A stretch of 64,000 nucleotides of DNA from Hominenteromicrobium sp900549945 (GCA_902472305.1 CABRNK010000002.1:159552-223551); one strand, 5' to 3'. Shown: positions 23,960 to 32,180, counted from the stretch's first letter. The notes: generated by a model not told the origin, from the sequence alone. Made by a program: numbers and translations.

Positions 23960-24046
23960 AAAGGGAGCTGACGATCGAGTCGGCTGAGATTGGCGTAGCC
24001 GCCTGAACCTGTAACCTGATTCGGATAATGCCGACGTAGGGAAATA
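23960..24046 (+). promoter_or_regulatory. TPP riboswitch (THI element)
   Basis: All conserved parts are present: GGGAGCTGA at the 5' arm, CGGCTGAGAT in the pyrimidine-sensing arm, and CCTGAACCTG. The final block is CTGATTCGGATAATGCCG, then GTAGGGAAA. Thiamine pyrophosphate binding should stabilise the aptamer and allow the following terminator, turning thiT off. Confidence 0.96.
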
Positions 24047-24063
24047 CGACCGTGGTATTTTTG

Positions 24064-24092
24064 CGCGCACCGAATCTGGGTGCGCGTTTTTT
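24064..24092 (+). terminator. Riboswitch-controlled terminator
   Basis: CGCGCACC (24064-24071) pairs with GGTGCGCG (24079-24086), followed by TTTTTT. It lies between the aptamer and thiT, so it is the expression platform. Confidence 0.88.
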
Positions 24093-24143
24093 GCCGGCGC
24101 AAAAATCCCCTTTTCGGAAAACTATATTCTGGGGGAATATGAA

Positions 24144-24740
24144 ATGAAGAAAACCAGCAATACCTACAAGCTCGCCGTGTGCGCCATCATGGTCGCGCTG
24201 GGCGCGGTGCTCAGCCTCGTGAAGGTTGTGCAGATGCCGTTCGGCGGTTCGGTCACGCTGCTTTCCATGCTGCCGTGCGCGATGGTCTCCATTATGTTCG
24301 GCCTGAAATGGGGGTTTGCCGCCGCGTTCGTCGAGTCTGTCGTTCAGCTTGCGTTCGGCGTCACGATGGACGGCATTCTGGGCTGGGGCCTTACGCCGGC
24401 GATGCTGATCGGCACGCTTCTGCTTGATTATATCCTCGCCTTCACCGTCATCGGCTTTGCGGGCATTTTCCGCAATAAGGGCTATATCGGCATCTGCGTC
24501 GGCACGGGTCTCGCCGTGTTCCTGCGCTTTGTCTGCCACTTGATTTCGGGCGCTGTGATTTTCGCGAACCTCGAGCAGTTCGTCGCGTTCGGCGCGTCTT
24601 GGGTCGGCCGCCCGTGGTTTTACTCCCTGTGCTACAACGGGGCGTACATGCTGCCGGAGATGATCACGACGATGATCGCGGCGACGATTCTGTTCCGTCT
24701 GCCGCAGATCCGCCGCATTCTGGCGAGCGAGACGGTCTGA
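24144..24740 (+). CDS. thiT: Thiamine ECF transporter substrate-binding subunit ThiT
   Basis: This 198-residue S-component has six TM helices and binds thiamine outside. It works with a shared EcfAA'T module encoded elsewhere. Thiamine-contact regions are recognisable: the GLKWGFAAAF segment in helix 3 and WFYSLCYNGAYMLPE near the C-terminus. The ATG at 24144 lies behind GGGGG. Control by a TPP riboswitch confirms the substrate. The gene is monocistronic and ends at a hairpin terminator. Confidence 0.95.
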   Translation: MKKTSNTYKLAVCAIMVALGAVLSLVKVVQMPFGGSVTLLSMLPCAMVSIMFGLKWGFAAAFVESVVQLAFGVTMDGILGWGLTPAMLIGTLLLDYILAFTVIGFAGIFRNKGYIGICVGTGLAVFLRFVCHLISGAVIFANLEQFVAFGASWVGRPWFYSLCYNGAYMLPEMITTMIAATILFRLPQIRRILASETV

Positions 24741-24756
24741 GCATCCGCGAAAAAGG

Positions 24757-24789
24757 GGGCTTTTGGCGTGTGCCGGAAGCTCTTTTTTT
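24757..24789 (+). terminator. Terminator of thiT
   Basis: GGGCTTTTGG (24757-24766) pairs with CCGGAAGCTC (24773-24782) using G-U pairs, then seven T. Confidence 0.75.
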
Positions 24790-24822
24790 CATAAAGCATG
24801 GAGTAGATTCAGGCGGAATCCC

Positions 24823-24851
24823 TTGCGCACGTCTGCAAAACGTGCTATGAT
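24823..24851 (+). promoter_or_regulatory. Promoter of glyS
   Basis: TTGCGC (24823-24828) and TATGAT (24846-24851) have 17-bp spacing. Confidence 0.72.
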
Positions 24852-24900
24852 GAAACAATCATAAGCGCCGCAGCCAGCGGCGCGAAAGGAGTTATTCGAA

Positions 24901-26292
24901 ATGAACAAGGTTTTGAAGCCGGAAGAAAAGTCGATGGAAAAAATTGTCGCGCTCTGCAAGGGCAGGGGCTTTATTTTTCCGGGCAGCGAAATTTACGGCG
25001 GCCTCGCCAATACGTGGGATTACGGCCCGCTCGGCGCAAGGCTGAAAAACAACGTCAAGGAAACGTGGAGAAAGCGCTTCATCCAGGAGCGCAGAAACAG
25101 CTACGAGGTGGACGCCGACATTTTGATGCACCCGCGCGTTTGGGAGGCGAGCGGCCATGTGGCCTCGTTCTCCGACCCGCTGCTCGACTGCAAGGAGTGC
25201 AAGATGCGCCACCGCGCCGACAACCTGATCGACGATTTTGACCCTGAGGCGCATGCCGACGGCATGACGAAGGAGGAGATGTTCCAGTACATCAAGGATC
25301 ATCACATCCCCTGCCCGAACTGCGGCAAGCACAATTTCACGGACATCCGCGAATTCAACCTGATGTTCCAGACGTTCCGCGGTGTAACGAACAACAGCAA
25401 GAGCGTCATTTACCTGCGCCCCGAAAACGCGCAGGGCGAGTATGTCAACTTCCTCAACGTACAGCGCACCATGCGCGCGAAGCTGCCGTTCAGCATCGGG
25501 CAGATCGGCAAGGCGTTCCGCAACGAGATCACGCCGGGCAACTTCACGTTCCGCACGATCGAGTTCGAGCAGATGGAGTTCCAGACCTTCTGCAAGGAGG
25601 GCTCGGACGCCGAGCTGTACGACTACTTCAAGGCGTACGGCAGGCAGTATTTTGAGGATCTGGGTCTTGCCCCCGAACATCTGCGCTTCCACGACCACGA
25701 GAAGCTCGCGCATTACGCGAAGGCCGCGTGCGACATCGAGTTCCTGTTCCCGTTCGGCTGGGGCGAGATCAACGGCACGCACAACCGCACGAATTTCGAC
25801 CTTACGAAGCATCAGGAATACAGCGGCCAGAAGATGGAGTACCTCGATCCCGAGACGAACGAGAAGTTCATCCCGTTCATCATCGAATCCACCTATGGCC
25901 TTGACCGCACGGTGCTCGCGCTGCTCGCCGAGGCGTACGACGAGGAGGTGCTCGACGCGGAGAAGAACGACGTGCGCGTCGTCCTGCGCCTGAACCCTGC
26001 CGTCGCGCCGTACAAGGCCGCGGTGCTGCCGCTTTCGAAGAAGCTCTCCGGCGCGGCGCTCGAGGTTTACGACCGCCTTTCGAAGCGCTTTATGGTCGAT
26101 TTTGACGAGACCGGTTCCATCGGCAAGCGCTACCGCCGTGAGGATGAGATCGGCACGCCGTTCTGTATCACGTACGATTTCGACAGTGCGGAGGACGGCT
26201 GTGTGACGATCCGCGACCGCGATACGATGGCGCAGGAGCGCGTGCCGATCGACGCGCTCGAGGCGTATCTCGCGGAGAGAACCGCGTTCTAA
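24901..26292 (+). CDS. glyS: Glycyl-tRNA synthetase, single-chain alpha2 type
   Basis: This 463-residue class II GlyRS of the eukaryote/archaea-like homodimeric type replaces the bacterial glyQ/glyS tetramer. Visible landmarks are FIFPGSEIYGGLANTWDYGP near residue 25, motif 2 with GKAFRNEITPGNFTFRT, and motif 3 STYGLDRTVLALL. The anticodon-binding domain starts around 360. The ATG at 24901 has AAAGGAG at the usual distance. No T-box is present; the leader is short. It ends before a strong hairpin. Confidence 0.95.
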   Translation: MNKVLKPEEKSMEKIVALCKGRGFIFPGSEIYGGLANTWDYGPLGARLKNNVKETWRKRFIQERRNSYEVDADILMHPRVWEASGHVASFSDPLLDCKECKMRHRADNLIDDFDPEAHADGMTKEEMFQYIKDHHIPCPNCGKHNFTDIREFNLMFQTFRGVTNNSKSVIYLRPENAQGEYVNFLNVQRTMRAKLPFSIGQIGKAFRNEITPGNFTFRTIEFEQMEFQTFCKEGSDAELYDYFKAYGRQYFEDLGLAPEHLRFHDHEKLAHYAKAACDIEFLFPFGWGEINGTHNRTNFDLTKHQEYSGQKMEYLDPETNEKFIPFIIESTYGLDRTVLALLAEAYDEEVLDAEKNDVRVVLRLNPAVAPYKAAVLPLSKKLSGAALEVYDRLSKRFMVDFDETGSIGKRYRREDEIGTPFCITYDFDSAEDGCVTIRDRDTMAQERVPIDALEAYLAERTAF

Positions 26293-26329
26293 AATAAACT
26301 GCAAAGCGCGGAAAACCGCGTTATAGAGG

Positions 26330-26358
26330 AAAAGCCGCCCGCTGTGGGCGGCTTTTCT
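26330..26358 (+). terminator. Terminator of glyS
   Basis: AAAAGCCGCCC (26330-26340) pairs with GGGCGGCTTTT (26346-26356); the T-run is part of the arm. Confidence 0.85.
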
Positions 26359-26445
26359 GCGTTTGCGGGGCGGAAGTCAGGAAATAAAAGCGGCTTTTTT
26401 CACCGCGCGGGCACCGGGCTGTTGAAAATTTTTTTGGCTCACCCG

Positions 26446-26474
26446 TTGACAAACATGTGTATACTGTATATACT
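26446..26474 (+). promoter_or_regulatory. Promoter of GntR-ABC operon
   Basis: TTGACA (26446-26451) and TATACT (26469-26474) have 17-bp spacing. The -10 is embedded in operator-like repeats. Confidence 0.87.
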
Positions 26475-26489
26475 GTTAATACACAGTAT
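26461..26489 (+). promoter_or_regulatory. Candidate GntR operator
   Basis: ATACTG occurs at 26461 and 26470, and its inverse CAGTAT at 26484. GTGTAT (26457-26462) also faces ATACAC (26479-26484). The repeats cover the -10 box, as expected for autorepression by the GntR gene downstream. Confidence 0.55.
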
Positions 26490-26579
26490 GTGCGAAGGGC
26501 GGGAGCTGTACCGCGCGGCCGGCCTGCGTTTGACGCGGGTAGGGGACGCGGCGGCTTACCGGCTCTGCGGGAGAAAGGC

Positions 26580-26969
26580 ATGGTGGTATTTTTAATGTAT
26601 ATATGGATCGACAACAAGGGCGGCGCGCCGATCTACGACCAGATCTACACGCAGATCAAGAACCAGATCATCAGCGGGCAGCTCGGCCCGGACGAGATGC
26701 TGCCGTCGATCCGGAACCTCGCGAAGGATCTTAGGATCAGCGTCATCACGACGAAGCGCGCGTACGAGGAGCTTGAAAAAGAGGGATTTATTTACACCGT
26801 GGCGGCCAAGGGCTGCTTCGTCGCCCCGAAAAACACGGAGCTGCTGCGCGAAGAGCACTTAAAGCGGATGGAGGCCCATTTGCAGGAAGCGATCGCGCTG
26901 GCGGCGTCGTGCGGGCTTGGGGAGAAGGAGGTTGCCGCGCTGCTGCACACGCTGTACGAAGAGGCGTGA
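26580..26969 (+). CDS. GntR-family (YtrA-type) regulator
   Basis: This protein of about 129 residues has a winged helix (APIYDQIYTQIKNQIISGQL then LPSIRNLAKDLRISVITTKR) and a short C-terminal helix pair, with no ligand domain. This is the YtrA subfamily, which typically represses ABC transporter operons. ATG 26580 has GGGAG 7 bp upstream. ATG 26595 (MYIWIDNKGG) is an alternative behind GGTGG and fits family starts equally well. The ABC ATPase follows after 43 bp. Confidence 0.86.
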   Translation: MVVFLMYIWIDNKGGAPIYDQIYTQIKNQIISGQLGPDEMLPSIRNLAKDLRISVITTKRAYEELEKEGFIYTVAAKGCFVAPKNTELLREEHLKRMEAHLQEAIALAASCGLGEKEVAALLHTLYEEA

Positions 26970-27012
26970 ACCGCAGAGCGGGCGGCTTTGATTTGGAAAG
27001 GATGATTTTGAG

Positions 27013-27882
27013 ATGACAAACGCAGTAGAAATCCGCAGCCTTGTGAAATCGTACCCCGGCTTCCGGCTCGGCCCCATCGACCTGACGCTGCCGGGCGGCT
27101 GCATTCTGGGGCTGATCGGTGAGAACGGCGCGGGCAAGAGCACGCTGATCCGCCTGATCCTCGACATGACGGCGCGCGACGCCGGCTCTGTTTCGGTGCT
27201 GGGGCACGACAACCGCACGCAGTTTAAGCAGGTGAAGGAGGAGATCGGCGTCGTGTTCGACGAGCCGGGCGTACCCGCGTGTCTTTCGGCGGAGCGGTTC
27301 GGCCGGGTGCTCGAAAGCGCTTATGGGCGCTGGTCGCAGGAGACGTACACGGCGCTGCTTAGAAGGCTGGGCGTGCCGCAGAAAAAGCCGTTTGCCGAGC
27401 TCTCGCGCGGCAACAAGATGAAGGTTTCAATTGCCGCCGCGCTCGCGCACGACGCAAAGCTTCTGCTGCTCGACGAGCCGACAAACGGCCTCGACCCGAT
27501 TGTGCGCGAGGAGATCGTCGAGCTGTTCAGCGAATTTACGCGGGATGAATCGCGTTCGGTGCTGATCTCGTCGCACATCGTCAGCGATCTCGAGAAGATC
27601 TGTGACTACGCGGCGTTTCTGCACGAGGGGCGGCTCCTTTTGTGCGAGGAGAAGGACCGGCTGCTCGAGCGCTGCGGCATCGTGCACGGCACCGAGGCGC
27701 AGATCTCTGCACTCGACCCGGCGGCAGTCCTTGGCCTGCGGCACGCGGGCTACGGCGCAGAGGCGCTCGCCGAGCGGCGGAAGATTCCGGCGGGCATGGA
27801 AATCACGCCGGCCGGGCTCGAAGATGTATTCGTTTTCATGGTGAAGGACGCGCGCAGGGCAGGCGCCCGCGCCGCACAGTGA
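27013..27882 (+). CDS. ABC transporter ATP-binding protein
   Basis: This 289-residue ATPase has Walker A GENGAGKST (36-44), a signature LSRGNKMKV in place of LSGGQ near 131, and Walker B LLLLDEPTNGLDP around 152-164. The H-loop is in SSHIVSDLEKICD. The LSRGN signature and the roughly 75-residue C-terminal extension are usual for BcrA/YtrB-like drug or envelope-stress exporters. AAAGGATGATTTTGAG precedes the ATG. It pairs with the membrane gene 15 bp downstream and is probably controlled by the GntR protein. Confidence 0.92.
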   Translation: MTNAVEIRSLVKSYPGFRLGPIDLTLPGGCILGLIGENGAGKSTLIRLILDMTARDAGSVSVLGHDNRTQFKQVKEEIGVVFDEPGVPACLSAERFGRVLESAYGRWSQETYTALLRRLGVPQKKPFAELSRGNKMKVSIAAALAHDAKLLLLDEPTNGLDPIVREEIVELFSEFTRDESRSVLISSHIVSDLEKICDYAAFLHEGRLLLCEEKDRLLERCGIVHGTEAQISALDPAAVLGLRHAGYGAEALAERRKIPAGMEITPAGLEDVFVFMVKDARRAGARAAQ

Positions 27883-27897
27883 GAAAGGGTGGCTGCA

Positions 27898-28518
27898 ATG
27901 AAGGGTCTGCTTCTCAAGGACTGGTATATGATGGTGAAATACTGCAAGGCGTGGATGCTCATCCTCGCGGTGATGATGGGCGCGTCGGCGTTCAGCGAAA
28001 AGCCGATGCTGTTTTTGATGTACCCCGTCATGCTGGCGGGGCTCACCGCGGTCACGCTCATCGCCTACGACGAGCGCAGCGGCTGGACGACGCTCAGCCG
28101 TGCCATGCCGTATTCGAAGGCGCAGCTTGTTTCGGTCAAATACATCGTCACGCTGCTTTTGCTCGCGATGGCGGCCGTGCTGGCGGTTGTCGTCCAGCTC
28201 GTGCGGGCCGGTACGGGCGCAGGCAATGCCGGCAGCATGGGCGGCATTCTGGGCATGCTGCTTTCGGCGGGGCTGGTCACGCCCGCCGTGCTTCTGCCGC
28301 TTGTGTTCCGGTTCGGCGTCGAAAAGGCGCGCATTTTATACGGTATCGTGCTGGGCCTTGTGATCGGCTGCATGATATTTGTTTCGATGACGGTGCAGAA
28401 TATGCCGCAGCTTGTTGCGGACGGTGCGTTTGCTGTGCGGGCGCTGCCGGTATCCGCCGTGCTGTTCGGGCTCTCGTGGCTGCTCTCCATACGCATCGGC
28501 CGCCCGCATATGCGGTGA
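27898..28518 (+). CDS. ABC-2 type permease
   Basis: This 206-residue protein has six hydrophobic helices and an N-terminal LLLKDWYMMVKY, typical of ABC-2 family permeases of GntR-linked cassettes. The ATG at 27898 is chosen over GTG 27889 because AAAGGG directly abuts the latter. It would form a homodimer with the upstream ATPase. Its likely roles are export of a peptide/lipid-II-binding compound or response to cell-wall stress, inferred from the cassette type. Confidence 0.83.
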   Translation: MKGLLLKDWYMMVKYCKAWMLILAVMMGASAFSEKPMLFLMYPVMLAGLTAVTLIAYDERSGWTTLSRAMPYSKAQLVSVKYIVTLLLLAMAAVLAVVVQLVRAGTGAGNAGSMGGILGMLLSAGLVTPAVLLPLVFRFGVEKARILYGIVLGLVIGCMIFVSMTVQNMPQLVADGAFAVRALPVSAVLFGLSWLLSIRIGRPHMR

Positions 28519-28580
28519 GGCTTCCCCGTGACTTGCCCGCCGTTTGGGTGCTTTTTGCCGAAGATTTGTGAAATTTGTCG

Positions 28581-28609
28581 TTGAATCCGCTCTCCGAATA
28601 TGCTAAAAT
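28581..28609 (+). promoter_or_regulatory. Promoter of PA-repeat protein gene
   Basis: TTGAAT (28581-28586) and TAAAAT (28604-28609) have 17-bp spacing. Confidence 0.7.
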
Positions 28610-28660
28610 GTCCTTACATAAAGATGGAATGGCGCTGCGGGCAGCCGCGGCGGAGAGGGA

Positions 28661-29470
28661 ATGATTGCGATTATGAAATGTGTTACGATGAAACGATGGG
28701 CGTCGCTGCTCGCCGCGCTGTTGCTCTGCGTTTTGCTGTGCAGCGTGCCGGTGCTGGCCGATGAGGCGGGCGGCGAGAGCAGCACGGCTTCGGCGGAATC
28801 CGCGCCGGAGGATGCGTCCGCGGCGGATAGCTTTTTTAACCAGCTCGAGGCTGGAAACGGCATCGGATCTACGCTGTTCACGGCGGGCGCCGTGCTCGTG
28901 GGCGCCGGCGTGGTCGGCATTATCTGCCTGATCGTCTGGCAGTGCGTCTCGAAGCGCCATGACCGCGTCGCGGAGGACCGCGAGGATATTTTCGACGAGA
29001 TCGAGCAGGCGGAGCAGCGCAACCGCCGCCGCCGTGCGGCGGAACAGGAGGCACGCGAATATGAGGAGCGCATCGAGGCGCGCGAGCACGACCGTGCGCC
29101 GCGCCAGCCCGCGCGCAGGTACGACCCCGCCGCCGTGACGGGTGAGATCCCGATCGTGCCCGACCGCGCGCTCGCATACACCGTGGAGCAGCCGATCGTG
29201 CCGCGCACGCCGGCGGCATTGCAGCCGGAGCAGGCCGTGTCCCGTCCGGCTCCCGCCCCGGCGGCGAGACCCGCGGCGCAGGCGAAGCCCGCGGCCCGTC
29301 CGCAGGCGGCTCCGGCCCCGGCGGCGAGACCCGCGGCGCAGGCGAAGCCCGCGGCCCGTCCGCAGACGGCTTCCGTTCCGGCGGCGAGACCCGCGGCAAA
29401 GCCTGCGTCGCCGCACAAGTTCGACCTCGACGATATTCTGCGCGAGGTTCGGGAGAGCAAAAATCAATAA
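28661..29470 (+). CDS. Membrane protein with signal peptide, charged helix and Pro-Ala repeats
   Basis: This 269-residue protein of unknown function starts with a signal sequence or anchor (SLLAALLLCVLLCSVPVLA) followed by an acidic, Ser-rich external stretch. A TM helix (about 72-92, AVLVGAGVVGIICLIVWQCV) leads to a highly charged region rich in Arg and Glu. Then comes a Pro/Ala/Lys/Arg tail with 20-residue repeats, and a short amphipathic end (FDLDDILREVRES). The start may be 28661, 28673 or 28688. The TM and charged tail suggest a cytoplasmic C-terminal region able to bind a partner. Confidence 0.65.
   Translation: MIAIMKCVTMKRWASLLAALLLCVLLCSVPVLADEAGGESSTASAESAPEDASAADSFFNQLEAGNGIGSTLFTAGAVLVGAGVVGIICLIVWQCVSKRHDRVAEDREDIFDEIEQAEQRNRRRRAAEQEAREYEERIEAREHDRAPRQPARRYDPAAVTGEIPIVPDRALAYTVEQPIVPRTPAALQPEQAVSRPAPAPAARPAAQAKPAARPQAAPAPAARPAAQAKPAARPQTASVPAARPAAKPASPHKFDLDDILREVRESKNQ
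29248..29400 (+). repeat. 60-bp in-frame tandem repeat
   Basis: There are two nearly identical 60-bp units (29248-29307, 29308-29367) and a partial third. They encode repeats of the type APAARPAAQAKPAARPQ. The period is exactly 20 codons, so copy number can vary without shifting the frame. Confidence 0.88.
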
Positions 29471-29488
29471 TCCGGCTGAAAAGCAGAG

Positions 29489-29521
29489 CCGCCCGCCGTA
29501 TTTCGGCGGGCGGTGTTGTTT
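29489..29521. terminator. Terminator between converging genes
   Basis: CCGCCCGCCG (29489-29498) pairs with CGGCGGGCGG (29504-29513). A T-rich tract follows on the plus strand and a weaker one on the minus strand. Confidence 0.8.
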
Positions 29522-29599
29522 TTTGCGGATTGGCATGCCCTGCGGGCGCCGCCTGTGCCGGGCTTTCCAGTAAAACGCGGCTGCACGGCGCGCCCCGCG

Positions 29600-30700
29600 T
29601 TATGCCTCGCCCTCGCGGTAGTAGGCGAGGAGCAGGTCGACCATCCGGCCGTAGGAGCGCACGCCGTTTTCCTGCCCGTTGGCCTTCAGGTAGGCGTCGT
29701 TCACCTGATTCGAAACCTCCGCGACGGGCGTGTCGTACCGCGCCCAGTAGGCGTTGTTGGAGGCGATGTCGCGGTTTACAGCATCGCTGCGCAGGGCGGC
29801 GGCCTGCTCCCAAAGCGCGTAATCGGCGCTGTACAGCGCGTTCGAGGCGTTCACCATCGCGAGAAACGCGCCGCTGTAGCGGAAATCCGCGTCGTCGCTG
29901 CGGATGCAGGCGAGAAAGGCGATGAAATTCGCCTCGTCCTCGCGCATGTAGCCCGAGAGGTGCGAGAGCTCGTGGCACATCGTGAAGGGGATGCCCACGT
30001 CGTCCATATGCACGTTGACGTTCGCCTCAAAGGTGAACGGGCAGTAGATGCCGCTGATGTCGAGGTAGGACATAATTTCCGAGAAAACGACGGCTTTCGG
30101 CGTGCCGGCCGTGTAGAGTGTGGGGTAATCCGCATGCAGTGCGTTGAAGATGGTTTTCGCGCGCCGTGCGTCGTCTTGTAGACTGCCGGAGAGCGTGAAC
30201 ACGCCGTTTTCGTCCTCCTGCACGTCCTCGCGCAGGGCGTTCGCGGTTTCGGTCAGCGTAACGCAGAGGTCGTAGAGCTCCTCGGCGGAGGATTCCCGCA
30301 CCGTAAGGCCGCTTACGGCGGCGAACGAATAGCGGCGGTGGTTCGTGCCGTAGTTCGTCACGCAGAGGAACGCGATGCACACGGCGATCAGCAGCGGAAC
30401 CGACAAGAAGCGCACGAGGCGCGCAAAGCGGTCCTCCTTTCTGCGGATAAGCCGGTAAATGCCGCGCGCGAGGTAGATGAGCAAAAAGAGCACGAGCGCA
30501 ATCAGGCAGAATTCCCCGAGTGAAAAGGGCAGAACGCCGGTGACGGCGGAGAAGAACCGCGCGTAGACCGGGTAGACGGTCACGGCGTACCATTCGGCAA
30601 AATCCGGCGAGGCCTTGGCGGCGAGGTCGAGCGCAAACGCCGCCGGCAGCAGAAGCAGCAGCCAGAAGCGGCGCAGGCGGAAGGCGCGGAGGTTTTTCAT
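29600..30700 (-). CDS. DUF3810-like membrane metalloprotease
   Basis: This 366-residue protein has three N-terminal TM helices within about the first 125 residues. A soluble domain follows with MCHELSHLSGYMREDEANF, a zincin HExxH with a downstream Glu. This matches DUF3810 family proteins of Clostridia. The catalytic domain should face outside. ATG 30700 overlaps the stop of the small gene upstream (ATGA), so the two are translationally coupled. Substrate is unknown. It converges on the PA-repeat membrane protein. Confidence 0.82.
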   Translation of the reverse strand: MKNLRAFRLRRFWLLLLLPAAFALDLAAKASPDFAEWYAVTVYPVYARFFSAVTGVLPFSLGEFCLIALVLFLLIYLARGIYRLIRRKEDRFARLVRFLSVPLLIAVCIAFLCVTNYGTNHRRYSFAAVSGLTVRESSAEELYDLCVTLTETANALREDVQEDENGVFTLSGSLQDDARRAKTIFNALHADYPTLYTAGTPKAVVFSEIMSYLDISGIYCPFTFEANVNVHMDDVGIPFTMCHELSHLSGYMREDEANFIAFLACIRSDDADFRYSGAFLAMVNASNALYSADYALWEQAAALRSDAVNRDIASNNAYWARYDTPVAEVSNQVNDAYLKANGQENGVRSYGRMVDLLLAYYREGEA

Positions 30701-30927
30701 AGCTTGAAGTCCTCGGCGCTGAACTGCGCGAGCTTCGGCTCGCCCTTCGGCTCGCGGCGCAGGGGGTCGTAGGCGTAGCGCTTGCAGCGGGCCTGCCCCG
30801 GGGTCTGCCCGAGGCGGCATTTCAGGTCGCCCTGCGCCTGTACGCTGTGCGCGCAGTATGCGCAGTCCGGCTCAATGCTGCGGCCGAACAGCGCGCTGTC
30901 TTTTCTTTTCTTTTTTCGTCCGAACAA
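30697..30927 (-). CDS. Small Cys-containing protein coupled to DUF3810 protease
   Basis: This 76-residue basic protein starts at TTG 30927, with GGAGG 8 bp upstream. No ATG fits. CAYCAHS and later C...C (KCRLGQ, ARCKRY) provide four to five Cys in a zinc-finger-like pattern. Similar short 'CxYC' proteins occur in Clostridia without known function. Its stop overlaps the protease start by 4 bp, implying coupled translation. Its 5' end overlaps the extended tail of ylbJ in another frame. Confidence 0.68.
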   Translation of the reverse strand: MFGRKKKRKDSALFGRSIEPDCAYCAHSVQAQGDLKCRLGQTPGQARCKRYAYDPLRREPKGEPKLAQFSAEDFKL

Positions 30928-32180
30928 GATGGTGGCCTCCGTTTCAAAGATACATCCATTGTACCATTTTGCGGGACGGATTTCCACCATGAATTTGTAA
31001 AACGAATGGGAGCGCCGTGCCGGGGCAGACGGGGAAGCGCGCGGCCTGTTTTGAACGGCTCAGGGCGGCCTTTTTTCACGCAGGCGGCGAGGAAGAAAGC
31101 GGAAAGCGCGAGCAGCGCCGCCGAGGCCGCCGTGCTGCCCGCCGCCGAGGCGCGGGCGAGCGGCTCGCCCGCAGCCGCCGCGCTTTCGGCGGCCGGGAAA
31201 AAGAACGCGAGCGCGCGGTAGCAGGCGGCGGCGAGCAGGCCGTTCAGCAGGCGGGAGAGCAGGTAGGCGGTGCGGCGCATCGGAAAGCCGCCGCGGAAGA
31301 AGGAGAAGATCTGCATGTGGATGCAGACGCCGCCGAAGCCGAGCCCGAATGCGACGAGCGCCGGCGCGGTGTGCCAGTAGGCGCTGTGCGTCGCGCCGGC
31401 CGTGACCTCGAGAAAAAAGGAGACGGCGGCACCCGCATCGGGTACGGTGAGGCCGCAGCGCGCGAGCAGGCCCGTGAGCGTTTGGAATAGGCCGGAGCCG
31501 TGCAGAACAGCGAGCAGCGCCGAAAAAACGACGACGAAGCCGCACATGGAGACCATCGCGGAGACGCCGCTGCGTACGGCGTCGGTCACGCTGCCCGCCC
31601 CCTGCGGCACGGCATCGTCGGTTTTTACCGGCTTCGGCGCAAAGCGCGCGAGGCAGACGCCCGTGATAAGGGGGGCGAGCAGGCAGGCGAGGAAGAAGAG
31701 CAGCCCGGTGTGCGCGCTGCCGAACAGGATCGTCCCGGTATAGGAGGCCGCGAAGGCGTAGCCCGGCGCGGTGCAGAAGCAGAGCAGGCGGGCGCATTCC
31801 CCGCGCGTGAGGCGGCCGCCGTCGTAGAGCGAGGCCGCGATCTTCGCGCCGGTCGGGTAGCCTGCGGTCAGCCCGAAAACGATCGCCGGCGCCGCGCAGG
31901 GCGGCAGGCGGAACACATGGCGCAGCACGGGCGCGAGCGGGCGGAAAAGCAGGCCTGCCGCCCTGCTGCCCGAGAGCAGGCAGGCGAGCAGCACGAAAGG
32001 AAACAGCGCGGGCACGAGCGTGTTCAGGCAGGTGTAGATGCCGCTGCGCACGCCGGTCGCGGCGTCGGTGCGGTACATAAGCGCGAGGATGCACAGAAAA
32101 AGCAGCGCGGCAGCGGAAAGTGCTGCAGCAAGCGGCCTTGCGGCGGCGCGCACGGGTGCGGGCAGGGCGTGGGCTTTCAA
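30822..32180 (-). CDS. ylbJ: Sporulation integral membrane protein YlbJ, 3' end uncertain
   Basis: YlbJ is a Gate-domain (nucleoside-recognition-like) membrane protein needed for spore cortex formation. About eight TM helices are visible, and LTAGYPTGAKIAASLY is the family hallmark. The recognisable protein ends near residue 376 (AFFLAACVKK). The open frame then runs on for about 75 polar, basic residues unlike the family, and overlaps the next gene by 106 bp. A run of six A at the minus-strand position of 31065-31070 precedes this. A one-base change there would place a TGA about 10 codons on. The start ATG at 32180 follows GAGGAGGAAACC. It is divergent from yqfC. Confidence 0.83.
   Translation of the reverse strand: MKAHALPAPVRAAARPLAAALSAAALLFLCILALMYRTDAATGVRSGIYTCLNTLVPALFPFVLLACLLSGSRAAGLLFRPLAPVLRHVFRLPPCAAPAIVFGLTAGYPTGAKIAASLYDGGRLTRGECARLLCFCTAPGYAFAASYTGTILFGSAHTGLLFFLACLLAPLITGVCLARFAPKPVKTDDAVPQGAGSVTDAVRSGVSAMVSMCGFVVVFSALLAVLHGSGLFQTLTGLLARCGLTVPDAGAAVSFFLEVTAGATHSAYWHTAPALVAFGLGFGGVCIHMQIFSFFRGGFPMRRTAYLLSRLLNGLLAAACYRALAFFFPAAESAAAAGEPLARASAAGSTAASAALLALSAFFLAACVKKGRPEPFKTGRALPRLPRHGAPIRFTNSWWKSVPQNGTMDVSLKRRPPSCSDEKRKEKTARCSAAALSRTAHTARTAYRRRAT

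Noticed and set aside
29248..29400. CRISPR-like repeats
   Set aside because: The 60-bp units are contiguous, in frame and without spacers, and form part of a Pro/Ala-rich protein. No cas genes or repeat-spacer arrays occur in the window.
31060..31075. Programmed frameshift at the A6G run in ylbJ
   Set aside because: The A-AAA-AAG heptamer is not in the required zero frame (codons are AAA AAA GGC), and no downstream stem-loop or conserved second product is evident. An indel or a natural extension is simpler.
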